This document shows, piece after piece, positions 31,941-45,000 of a stretch of DNA of 64,000 bases. The position numbers and the translations under genes are program-made. Within the stretch, counting starts at the first letter, position 1. Each line of letters starts with the position of its first letter. Below the pieces are notes generated by a model, which saw nothing but the letters and a program-made list of their open reading frames with translations, had not been told where the DNA came from and made no database searches. Source of the DNA: Littorina saxatilis (taxonomy: Eukaryota > Mollusca > Gastropoda > Littorinimorpha > Littorinidae); NCBI RefSeq assembly GCF_037325665.1, contig NC_090245.1:47517851-47581850 (forward strand), read 5' to 3'.

Positions 31941-34127
31941 AAGAGATACAGGGTCCAGGGCACGTGATATGTTCGTGCATATAAGAAATACGTTGTTTAG
32001 TCTTGTGTACAAAGATGCTAATTCAGCAGCAAATAGACATCAATCATACAATGTGTGCAGTTCATTGCCTTTTTCGCACAGCACTGACATTGTGCTTCAA
32101 AAGGAAACTTGCAAGTCTCAAGGTGACATTATTTGTGCAGAGACTGAGTGGACTGCTTCATAACAAGGTCATACAAATCTGACTCGGCCTTTTTTCAGCC
32201 TCTTCAATTCTATTTCAAAGTGCAACTGTATCAATCAAAAGACCCGATGAGCAGCCTACATCAAGACATAAATAACTAAAGACAGTCACAAGCTGTGAGT
32301 AGGATAAGTCTTTCTTAGTTATTACTAAAACATTAACACAAAGTCGTGTTTTTTTAATTTGTTTAAACGATACCAAAAAATATTATCATTATCATCATCG
32401 TGTGAAAGCATTCCTGATGCCAAACCTGAAAACATTAACCAAAAATATGGATTACTTGGTCTACAAAGAGCGCACACGGCTTGATATTCGGGAAAAAAGG
32501 TAAGCTTGACCTTGACCTGACCTACTTTTGAAATGGTAAGTTATATTTTCCTAGATCTTTTGTATGTTGTAGCGGTAACATAAAACTATCAAAAAAACTT
32601 CACAGAGCAAATCTTGCAATAATTCTGAGGTTCCTATGGTTGAATTCATAGAATGACTGGATAACTTCAACCCGCGCAGGCTATGTATATTGGCTGTTGT
32701 GACGTTTTGTATATATATCCCATGACCTCCCTTCTTTGTCTCTGTTACTTCAGTATGGGTATATATGTTGTATTTTTATAGCTCAATAAATACATCATGG
32801 ACTCCAAAAAATATATGATAGTGCAGATTCCGATTTGGGCAAAGAACTACTTTCCTCCCGACCTTTGACCTCGCGCCGAACAATGTGACACATTTGTATG
32901 AAGTTCCAAAATCGTATTGCACGGCTCAGAAAACCATATCAGTTGCACGCAAAAATGAATCTCAGAACTGATCTGATGTATGAGATGCAATAAGTAAACG
33001 GTTTTTTTATTATGAAAGCAATGCAGGTCGAAAAAAACGAACATTCAACTTACAAGATACCCAGATGCTAGCGAACCAAAACAAAAACACGAGTACCCTC
33101 CCTTGCATCGTTAGCAGACGACTTTTGAGAATCTGTCAGTAGTGTGTTTTGGTGTGCGTCTTCAGTTTCTCTGGCAGTGTCGGTGTGGGAACTGACAGAA
33201 GCTAGGGAGCACAGATAATAGAAGCACTGTCACATAGACTAATCACACAATCAATACACATTTGGCTCATGTTTTAAATGACAGTTTCGAGTTTGTTAGT
33301 CAAACTCAAAGCAACAACACTGTCACTGGTGACATGCGTAGCGAGACCGAGAAGCGTCCTTACCTGGCACGGTTTGGCTTCGCTATCAAACATCGGCTGT
33401 TTCACGTGTTTTGCGAGCAAGTCTACTCTTTTGCCTGGCTCTGCAGTAAGTCCACATTGGCGATGAAGGTATCCAAGAACTTAACATGTGTGTATTTTTC
33501 CGTAATCCAGTCATATTCCTTCAAAATGCAATCAATCGGCGGTGACAGACGTGTCAGCAATTCGCGACTTCACCAACTCGGTCCCGTTTTGCTCACACCC
33601 ATACCAGTTTAAGTTCATCCATGCAAACACACTCGCAAAACAGTTTATCACGTAGATACATTTCAAATAGGGAGCAAATGGTTAAATCTAAACCTACATA
33701 TTTGTTCCCTAAAATTTGCTTCTCTGTCAATAAGCCTAATTGTATAATAACACGTTCGAGAAAAACAACGTGGAATCGATTCTGAATCGAGTAAGCCAAA
33801 TGGGTCCCAAACCCGTTTCGCCCGTTCTGCCGACCTGAAACGCAAAACAAAAGAATTGTGCGCTTCAACTAAATTAATTTCTATACGACTTCATTACTTT
33901 CTTGCAACTTATGAACCTTTACTTAAAGCTTTTAAATGGTCTGAAAGTAGTGTTACCGCGTACTTATCGATGCACTCATTCGTTTTATTTTTTCAGCGAC
34001 GGTCACTTAGTTTAAGGTTGCAAAAGGGCTAAGTCTCGCTGGCAACACTGTTTTACACTCCACAGATCGCAACAGTGCCGCTAGTAGTCTACACTTTGTG
34101 TTTGATGGTAGAATGGGATATACAGAT
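31941..34127. other. stretch without recognised genes
   Basis: Open frames up to 194 codons overlap or follow the nuclease gene in other frames and have no family features. Nothing else is recognised apart from A/T-rich sequence. Confidence 0.5.
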
Positions 34128-34286
34128 TACAACACTCGTGGTTTTTTATATGGCTTGTATTTCAGTCAAGACCCAGCGGGAATATCAATCGAGAGCCACT
34201 CGCCAGAGGCTCGTGTCTCCCGATGATATTCATCCGCTGGGTCTTGACTGAAATACAAGCCATATAAAAAACCACTCGTGTTGTAA
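34128..34286. mobile_element. near-perfect palindromic element
   Basis: Arms of about 50 bp (ttacaacac...tggttttttatatggctt ... gacccagcgg and its inverse) flank a roughly 50 bp loop. The arms differ mainly at a 'ctcg/cgag' step. Such low divergence points to a recent or gene-converted hairpin element. Confidence 0.85.
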
Positions 34287-34309
34287 CAAGTCATATATAT
34301 ACTAGATGA

Positions 34310-34670
34310 ATACCAGCTTCGTCGGGTACCCGGCTTCGCCGGAAAGAAGTAGAGCCGAATACCCGGCTTTGCCGGGACACGATTGACGCCACACGAAGGA
34401 AGGGAGATAAACGCGCAAAACACTGGAGAAGATAAGGAAGAGTTACTGGGAATGGATGTACAGAAAAACCAAAATCGGTTCAGCGCTGCGCGCTGAGAGC
34501 ACGTGTTGAAAATTTTCATCGACCAGATTGTGTTTTGGGTCTACCTGAATATAATATTATGCCCACCAAATTTGAAGCAGATCCATCGAGAACTTTGGCC
34601 GTGCATCGCGAAGTGACCGACAGACAGACAGACAGACAGACACAGACAAGCCGTATATAGATATAGATAA
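34310..34670 (+). repeat. 'acccggcttcgccggg' repeat with (GACA)n tail
   Basis: Two short hairpins (ggtacccggcttcgccgg, atacccggctttgccggg) are followed by 'accaaatttgaagcagatcc' and cagacagacagac, then tatatagatatagata. It is a dispersed repeat, probably a SINE or the 3' end of a LINE. Confidence 0.6.
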
Positions 34671-34796
34671 TATAATATAACAAAATTCCCCCCGCGGGTT
34701 AGGGGGAAGAATTTATCCGGTGCTCCCCAGCATGTCGTAAGAGGCGACTAACGGATTCTGTTTCTCCTTTTACCCTTGTTAAGTGTTTCTTGTATA

Positions 34797-35581
34797 TTTT
34801 TTGTTTGTTTGTTTGTTTAACGCCCAGCCGACCACGAAGGGCCATATCAGGGCGGTGCTGCTTTGACATTTACCGTGCGCCACACACAAGACAGAAGACG
34901 CAGCACATGCTTCACTGTCTCACCATAGACCAAATAGCCTGGACCGCCAACTCGTCACGTGACCCTTCGAGGTTACGACGCTCGACTTTCACAGGGGCGC
35001 TTCGCGTCCGGTTTGAAAGACAGTGAAAAGAAAGCACGCTCCAGTTATATGTGACAATGGGAGGTGACAATGAACTGGATTTTCCAAAACTCCAAACTAA
35101 ACTTAACAAAACTCAAAGAAAAACATGTTCCATATGCACTTTAGCTGAGTTTATTTTAGCATTTTCAGAATTTACCTGGGCAACTTCGTCCATGTTTACA
35201 ATCGACACCGGATATGACATCCCCCTGATTTCTGAAGGCCAAGAAGAGCGGGGTAGTAGTTGCGCTGAGAAGGATAGCACGCTTTTCTGTGCCTCTCTTC
35301 GTTCCTAAATGCGAGGGGCCGCTACCTCGTAATAGAGAGAAAGAGCGGAGAGAGAGCGAGTTGGCGGTCCAGGATAAATGATCTATGGTCTCACCCAGTC
35401 ACATTACTCTGACACCGGACCAACCAGTCCTAGCACTAGCCCCATAATGCCAGACGCCAGGCGGAGCAGGCACTAGATTGCCAATTTTAAAGTCTTAGGT
35501 ATGACCCGGCCGGGGTTCGAACCCACGACCTCCCGATCACGGGGCGGACGCCTTACCGTCACTAGGCCAACCGTGCCGGTT
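34797..35581 (-). mobile_element. tRNA-derived SINE inserted in the repeat, 13 bp target duplication
   Basis: The direct repeat TGTTTCTTGTATA at 34784-34796 and 35582-35594 bounds it. On the - strand the tRNA-like head (ggcacggttggcctagtg, B box gggttcgaacccc) is near 35578-35500, and the tail runs to (CAAA)n at 34800. It is the same family as 52913-53221. Confidence 0.9.
34923..35388. mobile_element. MITE inserted in the SINE
   Basis: The ends ccatagaccaaatagcctgg and its inexact inverse (ccaggataaatgatctatgg) bound 466 bp, and TCTCA is duplicated on both sides (34918-34922, 35389-35393). Non-coding. Confidence 0.85.
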
Positions 35582-35858
35582 TGTTTCTTGTATAGAATAT
35601 AGTCAATGTTTGTAAAGATTTTAGTCAAGCAGTATGTAAGAAATGTTAAGTCCTTTGTACTGGAAACTTGCATTCTCCCAGTAAGGTAATATATTGTACT
35701 ACGTTGCAAGCCCCTGGAGCCATTTTTTGATTAGTGCTTTTGTGAACAAGAAACAATTAACAAGTGGCTCTATCCCATCCCCCCCCCCTTTCACCGTCGC
35801 GATATAACCTTGAACGGTTGAAAACGACGTTAAACACCAAATAAAGAAAGAAAGAATA

Positions 35859-36002
35859 TAACAAAATCAAAGAAAAGAAAAGCCAAACAAAGAATGTCAA
35901 GTGGCATATATATATATATATGATTTTTGGAGGTCGTAATAGGGGGGTTCCCCTGTATCAGGACGCTTTCCAAACACAGACGTTGTTGAAACAAGTGCAA
36001 AT
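35859..36002. other. A/T-rich spacer
   Basis: It contains an (AT)n run at 35909-35921. Nothing else is seen. Confidence 0.5.
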
Positions 36003-36240
36003 CGAAAATTTTTAAGTAAATTTTCATTTGATTAATATACTTACCCGAATCACATAAAAGCATTGACGCAGTCTGAATTGCTAAGGTCTGAAAAGGCTAC
36101 CCGTCTAAAACAATTTTAAAGGGAAGCAACCCAACCACAAAAAGGTAAACGTAGCAATGGTAATGACCATATACCCAGGGGGTTACCTCCCGTACCGGGG
36201 TATGTGACGTCACCTCCACTGCTACACCACGTGGAATCCT
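36003..36240 (+). repeat. left inverted terminal repeat of fossil B
   Basis: It matches 47671-47884 in reverse ('ccgaatcacataaaagcat', 'gggaagcaacccaaccac', 'ccggggtatgtgacgtcacc'). Confidence 0.85.
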
Positions 36241-36304
36241 CATTACGGCTTTAAAGAAACTAAAAAACCATAAGCGGGGTTGGCGGGAGGGAATACACTA
36301 TGTG

Positions 36305-36395
36305 ATTCGGGTAAGTATATTAATCAAATGAAAATTTACTTAAAAATTTTCGATTAAATTACATATTCTTACTCCGAATCACATAAACGCAGATA
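36305..36395. repeat. internal complementary region of fossil B
   Basis: It is the complement of the right end of B joined to its left end, with the B-specific bases (ccgaatcac, ttacttaaa). Confidence 0.85.
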
Positions 36396-39300
36396 GCTTC
36401 AACAAGGCGGTGGGAATGAAAACCAAACACACTCTTAAAACCTTGCCAAAAACCTGGCCTGCTGCCAAAAGGTCAGGGAAGGGCCCAGTGAGAAAGAAAA
36501 TCTAACTCACTCTAAACCCTAGCCAGGAACTGGCCCACTGCCAAAAAGGCAGGAAAGGACCTGAGAACCATCTTGATTGACAGCCGAGATGTCTCTCAGG
36601 CAAAAAGTTGCGAAAGACAACGTCAGAGAGCCAGAAATCTGTGCCCAGCACTTCTTCCGATCTGCTGGACCAAACGACCCAGAAAGAGACCCCAGCCTTG
36701 GATTAACCCTAGCCGAGTAGGGGGAAAGACAAGCTGCCCCCCCCCCCTTTCTATTGGAAGGAAATGCCGCCCTAGAAACGATCCGTGCATAAGGATGTCC
36801 ACTCAGAACAGTGAAGGACAAACCTCATGGAGACCGTCAGACAATCATGCCAAAGTATGCAACCTTGGGATGGAGTGAAGCCCGAAAGGACTGTGAGATA
36901 AAGGTCAGCTCAAGAAAAGAGTGACCAATATCTAACCAAGAAAGAGAGAGAGACACCTGCGTACAAGGTACCAGAGCCCACCTCGACAGGAAAATCCCAA
37001 AAAGAGACGTTCGCCAGTAATCCTCTACCAGTCAATGCGAAAGCAGAGAGAGAGGTAATACGAGGAAGTAGATCGCGTCTGACTAACTCTGAAAGACTGA
37101 GAGGCAGACGCAGAGATCAACGGGCAAACGCCGTAGTCATAGTTGCCTGTGGTAGAAGGGTGACTGTAAAAGGAAACCCGACCCAAGGGAAGTCGTGCTA
37201 GGACGAGGAAGAAGAGGAAGAGCCCAATCCGAAGTCACAGGAACCGAAAATGCCATAGTCGCCCACGCTAGACAGGAGGCTATAGCACAGGCTAAGGCTG
37301 AAAGCCAAGAAGCCCGAAGGACAACCATGTACCAAAGTACCAACAGTACACATGTAAACGTAAGAAACGTAAGTTTCGGCTGTCAAATAAGATGCTGGGC
37401 TAAAAGCCCACAGCAAAGAAAAACCGGAACGTTAGCTAACCCTCTGCCCAAAAGGAGAGGAGTAGCCAAAAAACCTGAGAGAGGTGTTAAGCCACAAAGA
37501 ATGACTCCTCAAACATACATTGCCAAAGACAATGCCCCCTCCGGAAAATCTGAATGTTACTTCCGAGGCCAACTCAAGCGCAGCTTAAGTTTGGACGAAA
37601 CACCAGAACGAGTCTGATCGCTAGAGAAAGACAGAGTCAGACTCGGCGAAAGACAAACCAGGACCAAATCCAGAAGCTTGTGGCAAAAAGTGAGAAAAAA
37701 CGGGGAAGCCTGAAGCCAGGAGACCCCACTCAAACAGAAATCGTCCTATCTCATCTCCTGCTTAAGATGAGAATAAAGGAAGAAAGTCGAAGTCCGAAGC
37801 CACAAGAAAAGGGAAAGCAACAACCATCACCGCAAACAGGTGGAATGGCTGTTGCACCAGCCGAGGCTAAAAAACCTGGATGCCCGAAGGTCAGCCGTTG
37901 TTCCAAAACTCAGACGTACCTATGAAGCGTCTGTGAAAGAAACAACCTCTCCGGTAAAACCGGAAGTGCCACTGTAGCAGCCCGTGGCTGAACTACTGTT
38001 ACACCAACTGAGGACTGAAGCAGTATACCCGAAGAACAGCGGTAGATCCGACCAGAAGAGACCTCAGCGGGTGCTCGAGCTGATGGGCTTAGATCACTGT
38101 TAAAAGATCGGACTGACGCATAAGCAAAAATGCACACATAAGATCGATGGGAGTCGCCCGACCTCACCACTCCCACAACTATTGGCTGTGTACAGAGACC
38201 ATCCAATGAAAATTGCAAGGAGGAGACCCCACCGCCATCCCAAGTGGAGGGAGGAGGAGGGGGGGTGTGTGTGATCGGGGGCACTTCCTTGGGGAGAGAG
38301 GCTTGCTGCTAGGGCTGCCCTTCTCCCTGCCCAAAAGTGATCTATTTCTCGACAATCGAGAATCAGGCAGAGACTGCCTATTGGCCGCCGGCTTAAATTG
38401 TCCAGAGGCCTGAGCATGCTTCCTCTGAACTCTGTTTTAACGCTTGTAGAGAGAAGTCAGAGATCTGCTGATCTCTATTCGACTGAATCTACCTTTCTTT
38501 TCTGGTATAAACACCAAAGTTCAAAAAGTAGGTCCCTCTACCCCGAGCAAAGCCCGAGTGTCTCTCCAAGGATGCTCAGAGAACTGAGAATGCGAGAGAA
38601 ACAAGTCCCTCCGACACCTGACTGTAAAGTGAGGTGAAGGGAGGACAGCCCCTTTTTTGCTCTTCGTTCACCCTAACAGGGCTGACCAAAAGAGTGGAGA
38701 TGTCATCAGGGTCCTGATACACGCTAAGTGTGAAAGGTTCAGTGACTCCGGGAAAGAGCGCGAGGGCGCTCTGACGATCATCTCCGACAAAGAGGCAAAT
38801 TCCAAAAACTGACTGTGTAGCCGAAGACAGCCAAGGCTGAGCGTGTTCCGGAACTGACCCGTAAATAACGAGTAGCAGAACCGGAACCCGTGGATACCAC
38901 TTCAGGTAGGAGATTGACTAGCCAAAAACCTGCGAAAGGTGGTACCCACATTGAAGGAGACTATTGAACCGGAAGTAGGAAAAAACTCCTCCTTCGCGGA
39001 ACGGAAGTCCGACATCGCTGAATGCAACCAAAGAGGAAGCCGATGTACTTCCATAAAATATCTGGAAGTAGCCTCCGTCGAGACCTCGAGAGAAGCCAAG
39101 AGCTTAGACGGAAATCCAGGACATGTCTGATCATTAGCTAAAGACTGTATAACAGAATACCCAAGAGAACTGACACGGCCTAAGTCACAGTTGCCAATGG
39201 AACACTACTGAACGGGATGACCGGAAAAACCGGAAACCCGTCAACCCGGAAACCGTCCTGTCTCAACCCCTACCGTAAGAGGGTAAGAAAAAGAGGAGGT

Positions 39301-39771
39301 AACATCCGAAGCCACCAGGCATAAACAGTAGACGCAACACCCAACCAGTGAAGAGACTACTTGTCACGGCCGAGGCTGAAAGCCTGAATGCCCGTAGGCC
39401 AGCTGTTGTTCCTCACTCACTGACATCCCAAAAGGAAGCGTTAGTAAGAAGAACAATGAATCCGGCAAAGCTAGAAACGCAACAGACAAAACCGCACAAT
39501 GCGGAAGCAAAGGTTGCGTGGACTGAGGCCGGAAGCCCGAACGCCCGTAGGCCAGACAACGGTCAACTCCAGGAAAGAACACACAGTGTAATTACAAAGG
39601 AGGACCTATGGTTCCGGTAAACCGGAAGCGCAGCGCCAGCGGCTACCGCCCTTGCACTGAAAACGCCAACGCCCGCAACGGGACAAAGGAGAGATCAAAA
39701 CAGTGCCGCCGCCGCTGAAAGGGGTGTCGACCCAACACCAGGGTGGTGAAAAGAAGACTGCCCTTTTAACT

Positions 39772-39962
39772 AAAGCTGACGGCAATTAACCTATTTGGAA
39801 TCATGTTACTATTCCTGTTAGTGTACATATGCGTGCGCGAGTGAAGTATGCTTCGTATGGTATTCTTATCTGTTGTCGTATTATTTGTTTTGTCTTTTAA
39901 TGTGCACCACACTGAAATTTCTTTGTATGAGATAATAAAGTATTCGTATTCGTATTCGTAAC
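39772..39962 (+). mobile_element. 5'-truncated non-LTR retroelement tail in fossil B
   Basis: About 190 bp ending in 'gagataataaag' plus (TATTCG)n, a usual form of LINE 3' end. It interrupts sequence that resembles the other arm of the palindrome. Confidence 0.6.
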
Positions 39963-40078
39963 AGCCCATAGGGCGGATGCTGATCCTCGCTCACCAACAA
40001 TCCGTGAAGGAGTGTCTGTAAGAGGAAAAGCAAATCAGGACTGAGCCGGAAACACACCCGACGTAAACGCACCTTGAT

Positions 40079-40750
40079 GCGGAAACGCAAGGCATGAAGA
40101 CTGGGGCCGGAAGCCCTGTTGCCCTGAGGCCAGTCCACGGTCAACTCCCACCATCACCTCTGAGTGTGAGTGTGCAGGAGGACCTTCGTTTCCGGGAAAA
40201 CCCGGAAACGCGACTTCCAAAGGAAACCGCCTTTGCTCAGAGTCTACCGCACACGCATTGTGTACTGGACGAAACTGAACAAGAAACGCAACAAACGAAA
40301 CCGCACCATGATGCGGAAACGAAGGTTGCGATGACTGGGGCCGGAAGCCCTGATGCCCGGAGGCCAGTCCACGGTCAACTCCGGCCACCACCTCTGAGTG
40401 TGAGTGTACAGGAGGACCTTCGTTTCCGGGAAAACCCGGAAACGCGACTTCCGAAGGAAACCGCCTTTGCTCAGAGTCTACCGCACACGCATTGTGTACT
40501 GGACGAAACTGAACAGGAAACGCAACAAACGAAACCGCACCATGATGCGGAAACGAAGGTTGCGATGACTGGGGCCGGAAGCCCTGTTGCCCTGAGGCCA
40601 GTCCACGGTCAACTCCCACCATCACCTCTGAGTGTGAGTGTGCAGGAGGACCTTCGTTTCCGGAAAAACCCGGAAACGCGACTTCCGAAGGAAACCGCCT
40701 TTGCTCAGAGTCGACCGCACACGCATTGTGTTTGGACGAAACTGAACAGG
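40079..40750 (+). repeat. tandem repeat of about 238 bp in fossil B
   Basis: Three units begin near 40079, 40317 and 40554 ('gatgcggaaacg', 'ggaggaccttcgtttccggg', 'cgcacacgcattgtgt'), 95% or more alike. The long open frames on both strands repeat with it and are not genes. Confidence 0.9.
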
Positions 40751-42061
40751 AAAAAGGGAGTGACCCTTGCCAAGTGAGCTCCGTCCCAGCAGGGACAGTC
40801 CGGTGGCTTCACTAGAGCCGGTGGACAAGCTCGCATACCTTGTAAGCTTCCAGAGGAAGCAGAAGAAGCAGACTGAAGTTCCGGCATCACGTGACCGGAT
40901 GCCGTCGCAACCGGAAAGGAAACGGAAGCGAACGAGCGAGAAACGCTCACCGCCGGCGGTTGTAGCACGCTTCAATTCCCGCGCGGCACTAAATTGCATA
41001 TCTCTGGAACAAGAAAGCTCAACAGAGAAATAACAAGAGACGCTTGCCCGTCTGACGAAACGGACGAGCAAGCCGCAAGTAGAAGAACGACCCCCGACAA
41101 CGAACGTGCGTCAGGGGAAGAAAAGGTAACAGACATGATAGTGTTAATCTCTTTGTCCGGAAGGACCACTAACACGGGAGGTATAGGAACCGCAGAAGAC
41201 GATTAAGGCTTAACTTTGCCCTTGACGTCGCCCTTGCCCCGTTTACTACCGTTATCTGCCATGCCGGCCGAAAATACAAATGGCGGCCAACAACAACAAC
41301 AAGCTACTGACGAAAATTCGCAAGTCCAAAAGGACGGAAAATTATCAATAACAAGTCAAATATTCTTACTAAAAGCAAGACAAAATGGAAAGAGCTCACC
41401 AACTACACGGTAGAAGACAAGCAGACGGGTAGGTGGTCGGTGGGAGTATAAAAAACTCCAACAAACCACACAGAGCCTTCAAAAGACGACCTCACCTCCA
41501 GAGTCTGAAAAGTCGTAATAAGGATTAAATTACATATTCTTACTCCGAGTCACATATTTAGCATTGACGCAGTCGAGATGCTAGGTTGACTGAAAAAACG
41601 CTATCCCGTCTATAGTATAAGGGAAGCAACCCAAGCAAAAAAGTAGCAAGCTTGCTACCCTGGGTTGCCTCCCGTAGCGTACATCACGCCACAGATCTCG
41701 TACCCAATACGAGACACCCTCATTCGACATCTTTCAGCCAGAGAGACAGGTCGTGCTTGATTTCGCTCCTAGGCCGTTTTTACTGTCTGCTTGACACCTA
41801 CCGGCCTCGGCTCCCCGTCTGCTCATAGCTGTTTCTAGCGGTGAGATTGTTCCTTTTGTTGTTGTTTGCATTGCCATTCTGCTGAGAATTTTTCTCGTCC
41901 GCGGACTTACGAATTTTTACTCGGTAGTTTGTTGCTGTGGCCGCCATTTTGGTCGCCATTTTTCGCTTACACGTGGTGTTTTCTGCTGGTTAGTTTGGGT
42001 CCGTGCTCGGACTTTGAGCGTTTACCAGTAGCATTGGTAGCTGCTTGTAGCTTGTACGTTA

Positions 42062-45000
42062 GTGCTAGTTGATTCTGCTGAAGTTTTACGTCCTAGAGAC
42101 TTGTGTATTTTCAGTAGTTTGTTTTTCTCGTGTGACAGCATGTCTGATAGTGAGAAAAAGCGAGCGGCTAAGGCCGAGGGTAAGGGCAAAGGCCCTGGTA
42201 AACCTAAGTCCTCGGCTTCCACCTCTTCTGCTAGGAACCCCACGGTTCACGTTTCTGACCCGAAGACTAACTTCGTTTTTTCTGTGCCTATTTCGGCGCC
42301 AGAGGAAACTTCGTCTGGCTCGCGGGCGGCGGGTGTGGCCGCTACCACGTCCGTTTCTACCCCTGTACCTGCGCCGGACGCTGGCGCTCTTGTTGCTAGC
42401 CTTTTGTCTTCTTTGATTCCAGAAATTCGGACGCTCGTTCGTACAGAAATGTCGCGGACGGACCCTGTTTCCAGCTCTGCCTCCCTCCCGGGGGTGTGCG
42501 ACCCTCGGTCGTTGGCTTCCTTTGTTCCTGATCACCTGTCCAGCCTGCTGGCTTCTGTGATGGCTCTGGAGTCCGTGCACAGGGAGGCGTTTCTCTTCTC
42601 GGCCGGCGCTCGGTGGCTTCCGCTTGCGGGAGTGCACCTGAGCAGGTCCCTTTGGGGATACGGTCGACGCAAGGTATGTGCTCGCAGCAGCCGTCCGCGG
42701 CAGCTGCACTTCCGGTTCCCGGAAGTAGTGGTTCACTGGTTGCGGACAGACCATGGTCCCCTCCGGTTCGAGCTGCGCTTTACGTAAGCAGTCGTTCGCG
42801 GCATCTTCCTTCCGGCTCCGGCCGGAAGTGGTGGTTCACTGGTTGCGGACAGTCCATGGTCCCCTCCGGTTCGAGCTGCTCTTTACGTAAGCAGTCGTTC
42901 GCGGCAGCTTCCTTCCGGCTCCGGCCGGAAGTGGTGGTTCATTGGTTGCGGACAGACCATGGTCCCATCCGGTTCGAGCTGCGCTTTACGTAAGCAGCCG
43001 TTCGCAGCAGCTTCGCTTCCGGCTCCGGCCGGAAGTGTTGGTTCACTGGTTTGCGGACAGCCCATGGTCCCTTCCGGTTCGAGCCTTGCCCTGCTACAGC
43101 AGCCGTTTCCGGCAGCTGCTCTTCCTGCCTGGGCAGGAAATGTAGGTCAAACGGGTCGTGCAGTCATCTGTCACTTCCGGTTCCGGCCTAGGGCTTCCGG
43201 GTTGTGGCTTGCAGACTCCTCAGCACCAGCTATGGCATAGTTCTGCTGTTGCGTCTGCACTCCCTGCTCCTCCCGGCTTTTCCGGTTCGGTTCCCGCTGC
43301 TTCCGTTGTGTCGCCGGTGAATTTCGAATACGGTGGTTCTCCTGGGCATACAGGCTTTTTGCCTCTGTTGGGACAGCAGCAGCCACCCACTTCGGTGGTG
43401 GCCGCTAGCTCCTCTCTTCAGCTGCCTTCGGTTGTTGGTGACTCTCATCTTCCTCTTAGTCAGGGGGCGAGTTTCATCGATGGCCAACAGGATGGGCGTT
43501 CGGCTTACGGCCTTCCCTCGCAGCGTCATTTGTCGGGTTCTTTTGGCTATGAGCCGTCCCCTTCAGGTGGCGTTTCGGACTTCGGGTCCGTGGACGAGGA
43601 GCAGCTGCCTTCGGCGGCTCTGGCCAGCTTCCGAATTTACGTCAGCAGTCGTTCGCGGCAGCCGCTTCCAGCTCCGGCCGGAAGTAGAGGTTCACTTGCT
43701 AGTGCACAGACTACTGTCACGTCTGGTTCGAGTCTTGTCCTATGACAGCGGTCGCCCGCGACAGCTGTTCTTCCGGTTCCGACCGGAAGTGTAGGTTCAC
43801 TGGTTAGTGCACAGGCTACTGTCACGTGCGGTTCGAGCCTTGCCTTACGTCGGCAGTCGTACGCGACAGCGGCACTTCCGGTTCACGGAAGTAGTGCCTC
43901 GTTGGAAAGCGGACAAATAATGATCCCATCCGGCTTGAGCTGCGCTATACGTAAGCAGTCGTCCGCGACAGCTTCTCTTCCGGCTCCTGCTGGAAATGTT
44001 AGTTCATCGGTGTGTGGGCAGCCCATGGCCCTTTCCGGTTTGAGCTTTGCCCTTTGCACGGCAGCCATTTCCGGCAGCTTCGCTTCCGGCCTTGGCAGGA
44101 AGGTAGGTCAAGCGGGTAGTGCACAGGTTACTGTCACTTCCGGTTCTGGCCTACGGCCTACCTTTGGGTTCCGAGCTTCAGCTCGTAGGTGGCTCAGCAC
44201 CAGCTTTGGCATAGCGCTGCTGTTGCTGCCGCACTTCCGGCTCCTCCCGGATTTTCCGGTTCAGTTCCCGCTGCTTCCGTTTGGTCGCCGGTGAATTTCG
44301 AACAAGGCTTGCCCTATGGGCATATAGGCTTCTTGCCTCTGTTGGGACAGCAGCATCCACACACTCCGGTGGTGGCCGCTAGCTCCTCTCTCCCACTTTC
44401 CTTGGTTTTTGATTCCTCTCATCCTCCTCTCAGTTAGGGAATGAGCACAATCGATTGCCAACAGGAAGGTCTTCAGGTTGGCAAAGAGGAAGCAGCTACT
44501 TCTGGTTTGAAGAATCACCCTTAGTAGCTTTTCGCCTTTTTGCCTGTTCGCCAAGCCCCCCTCTTCGACAGGGGGTTGCCTCCGGCGTCGGTTTCGTTGC
44601 TGGTTCCTCAGGGTTCAGCTTCGGAGCTGGCATCGGAATACCTTGCTGCTCCTGCGCAGGCTTCCTCCTTCGTGCCCTTAGCGGACCAGAGGAAGTTGCC
44701 TTGGCCAAGGTCGTCTCGAAGCCTCCTGTTGGCCTTTCCCCGTCCGCGTGCACCGTTTTCGGTCACGCCGGAACTTCCTTCGCTTCTTATGAAGCCGTTG
44801 AGGAAGGATTCGGTTCTGCCGTTCAATGGGCAGAATCTCCTATTCTCAGAGGAAGGGGGCTGACAACTTTTGGAACTCAGTTCCATCTCCGAGACTCTCC
44901 TGCGGGCGCTTTCTCGCGCTCTGGCAGATTCCTTGGCGCCCTTTACCCTTAGTAAAGAGCAGGAGGCGGAGGAAGTGTCTCACTCCTCTCCACACTTACA

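Larger units (their letters stand above)
34684..35858 (+). mobile_element. SINE-like repeat, split by another SINE
   Basis: The left part ('gcgggttagggggaagaattt ... catgtcgtaagaggcgacta') runs to 34796 and resumes at 35595, ending in 'gatataaccttgaacggttg', 'aacgacgttaaacaccaaat' and aagaaagaaagaa. The tail also occurs at 18680-18748. Confidence 0.75.

Noticed and set aside
35500-35580. tRNA-like sequence with good A and B boxes (also at 52917-52990)
   Set aside because: It is the head of a SINE with target duplications, not a free tRNA gene.
40035-40777. Repetitive open frames of about 200 codons on both strands
   Set aside because: They follow the 238 bp tandem repeat in a DIRS-like fossil; no recognisable protein family.
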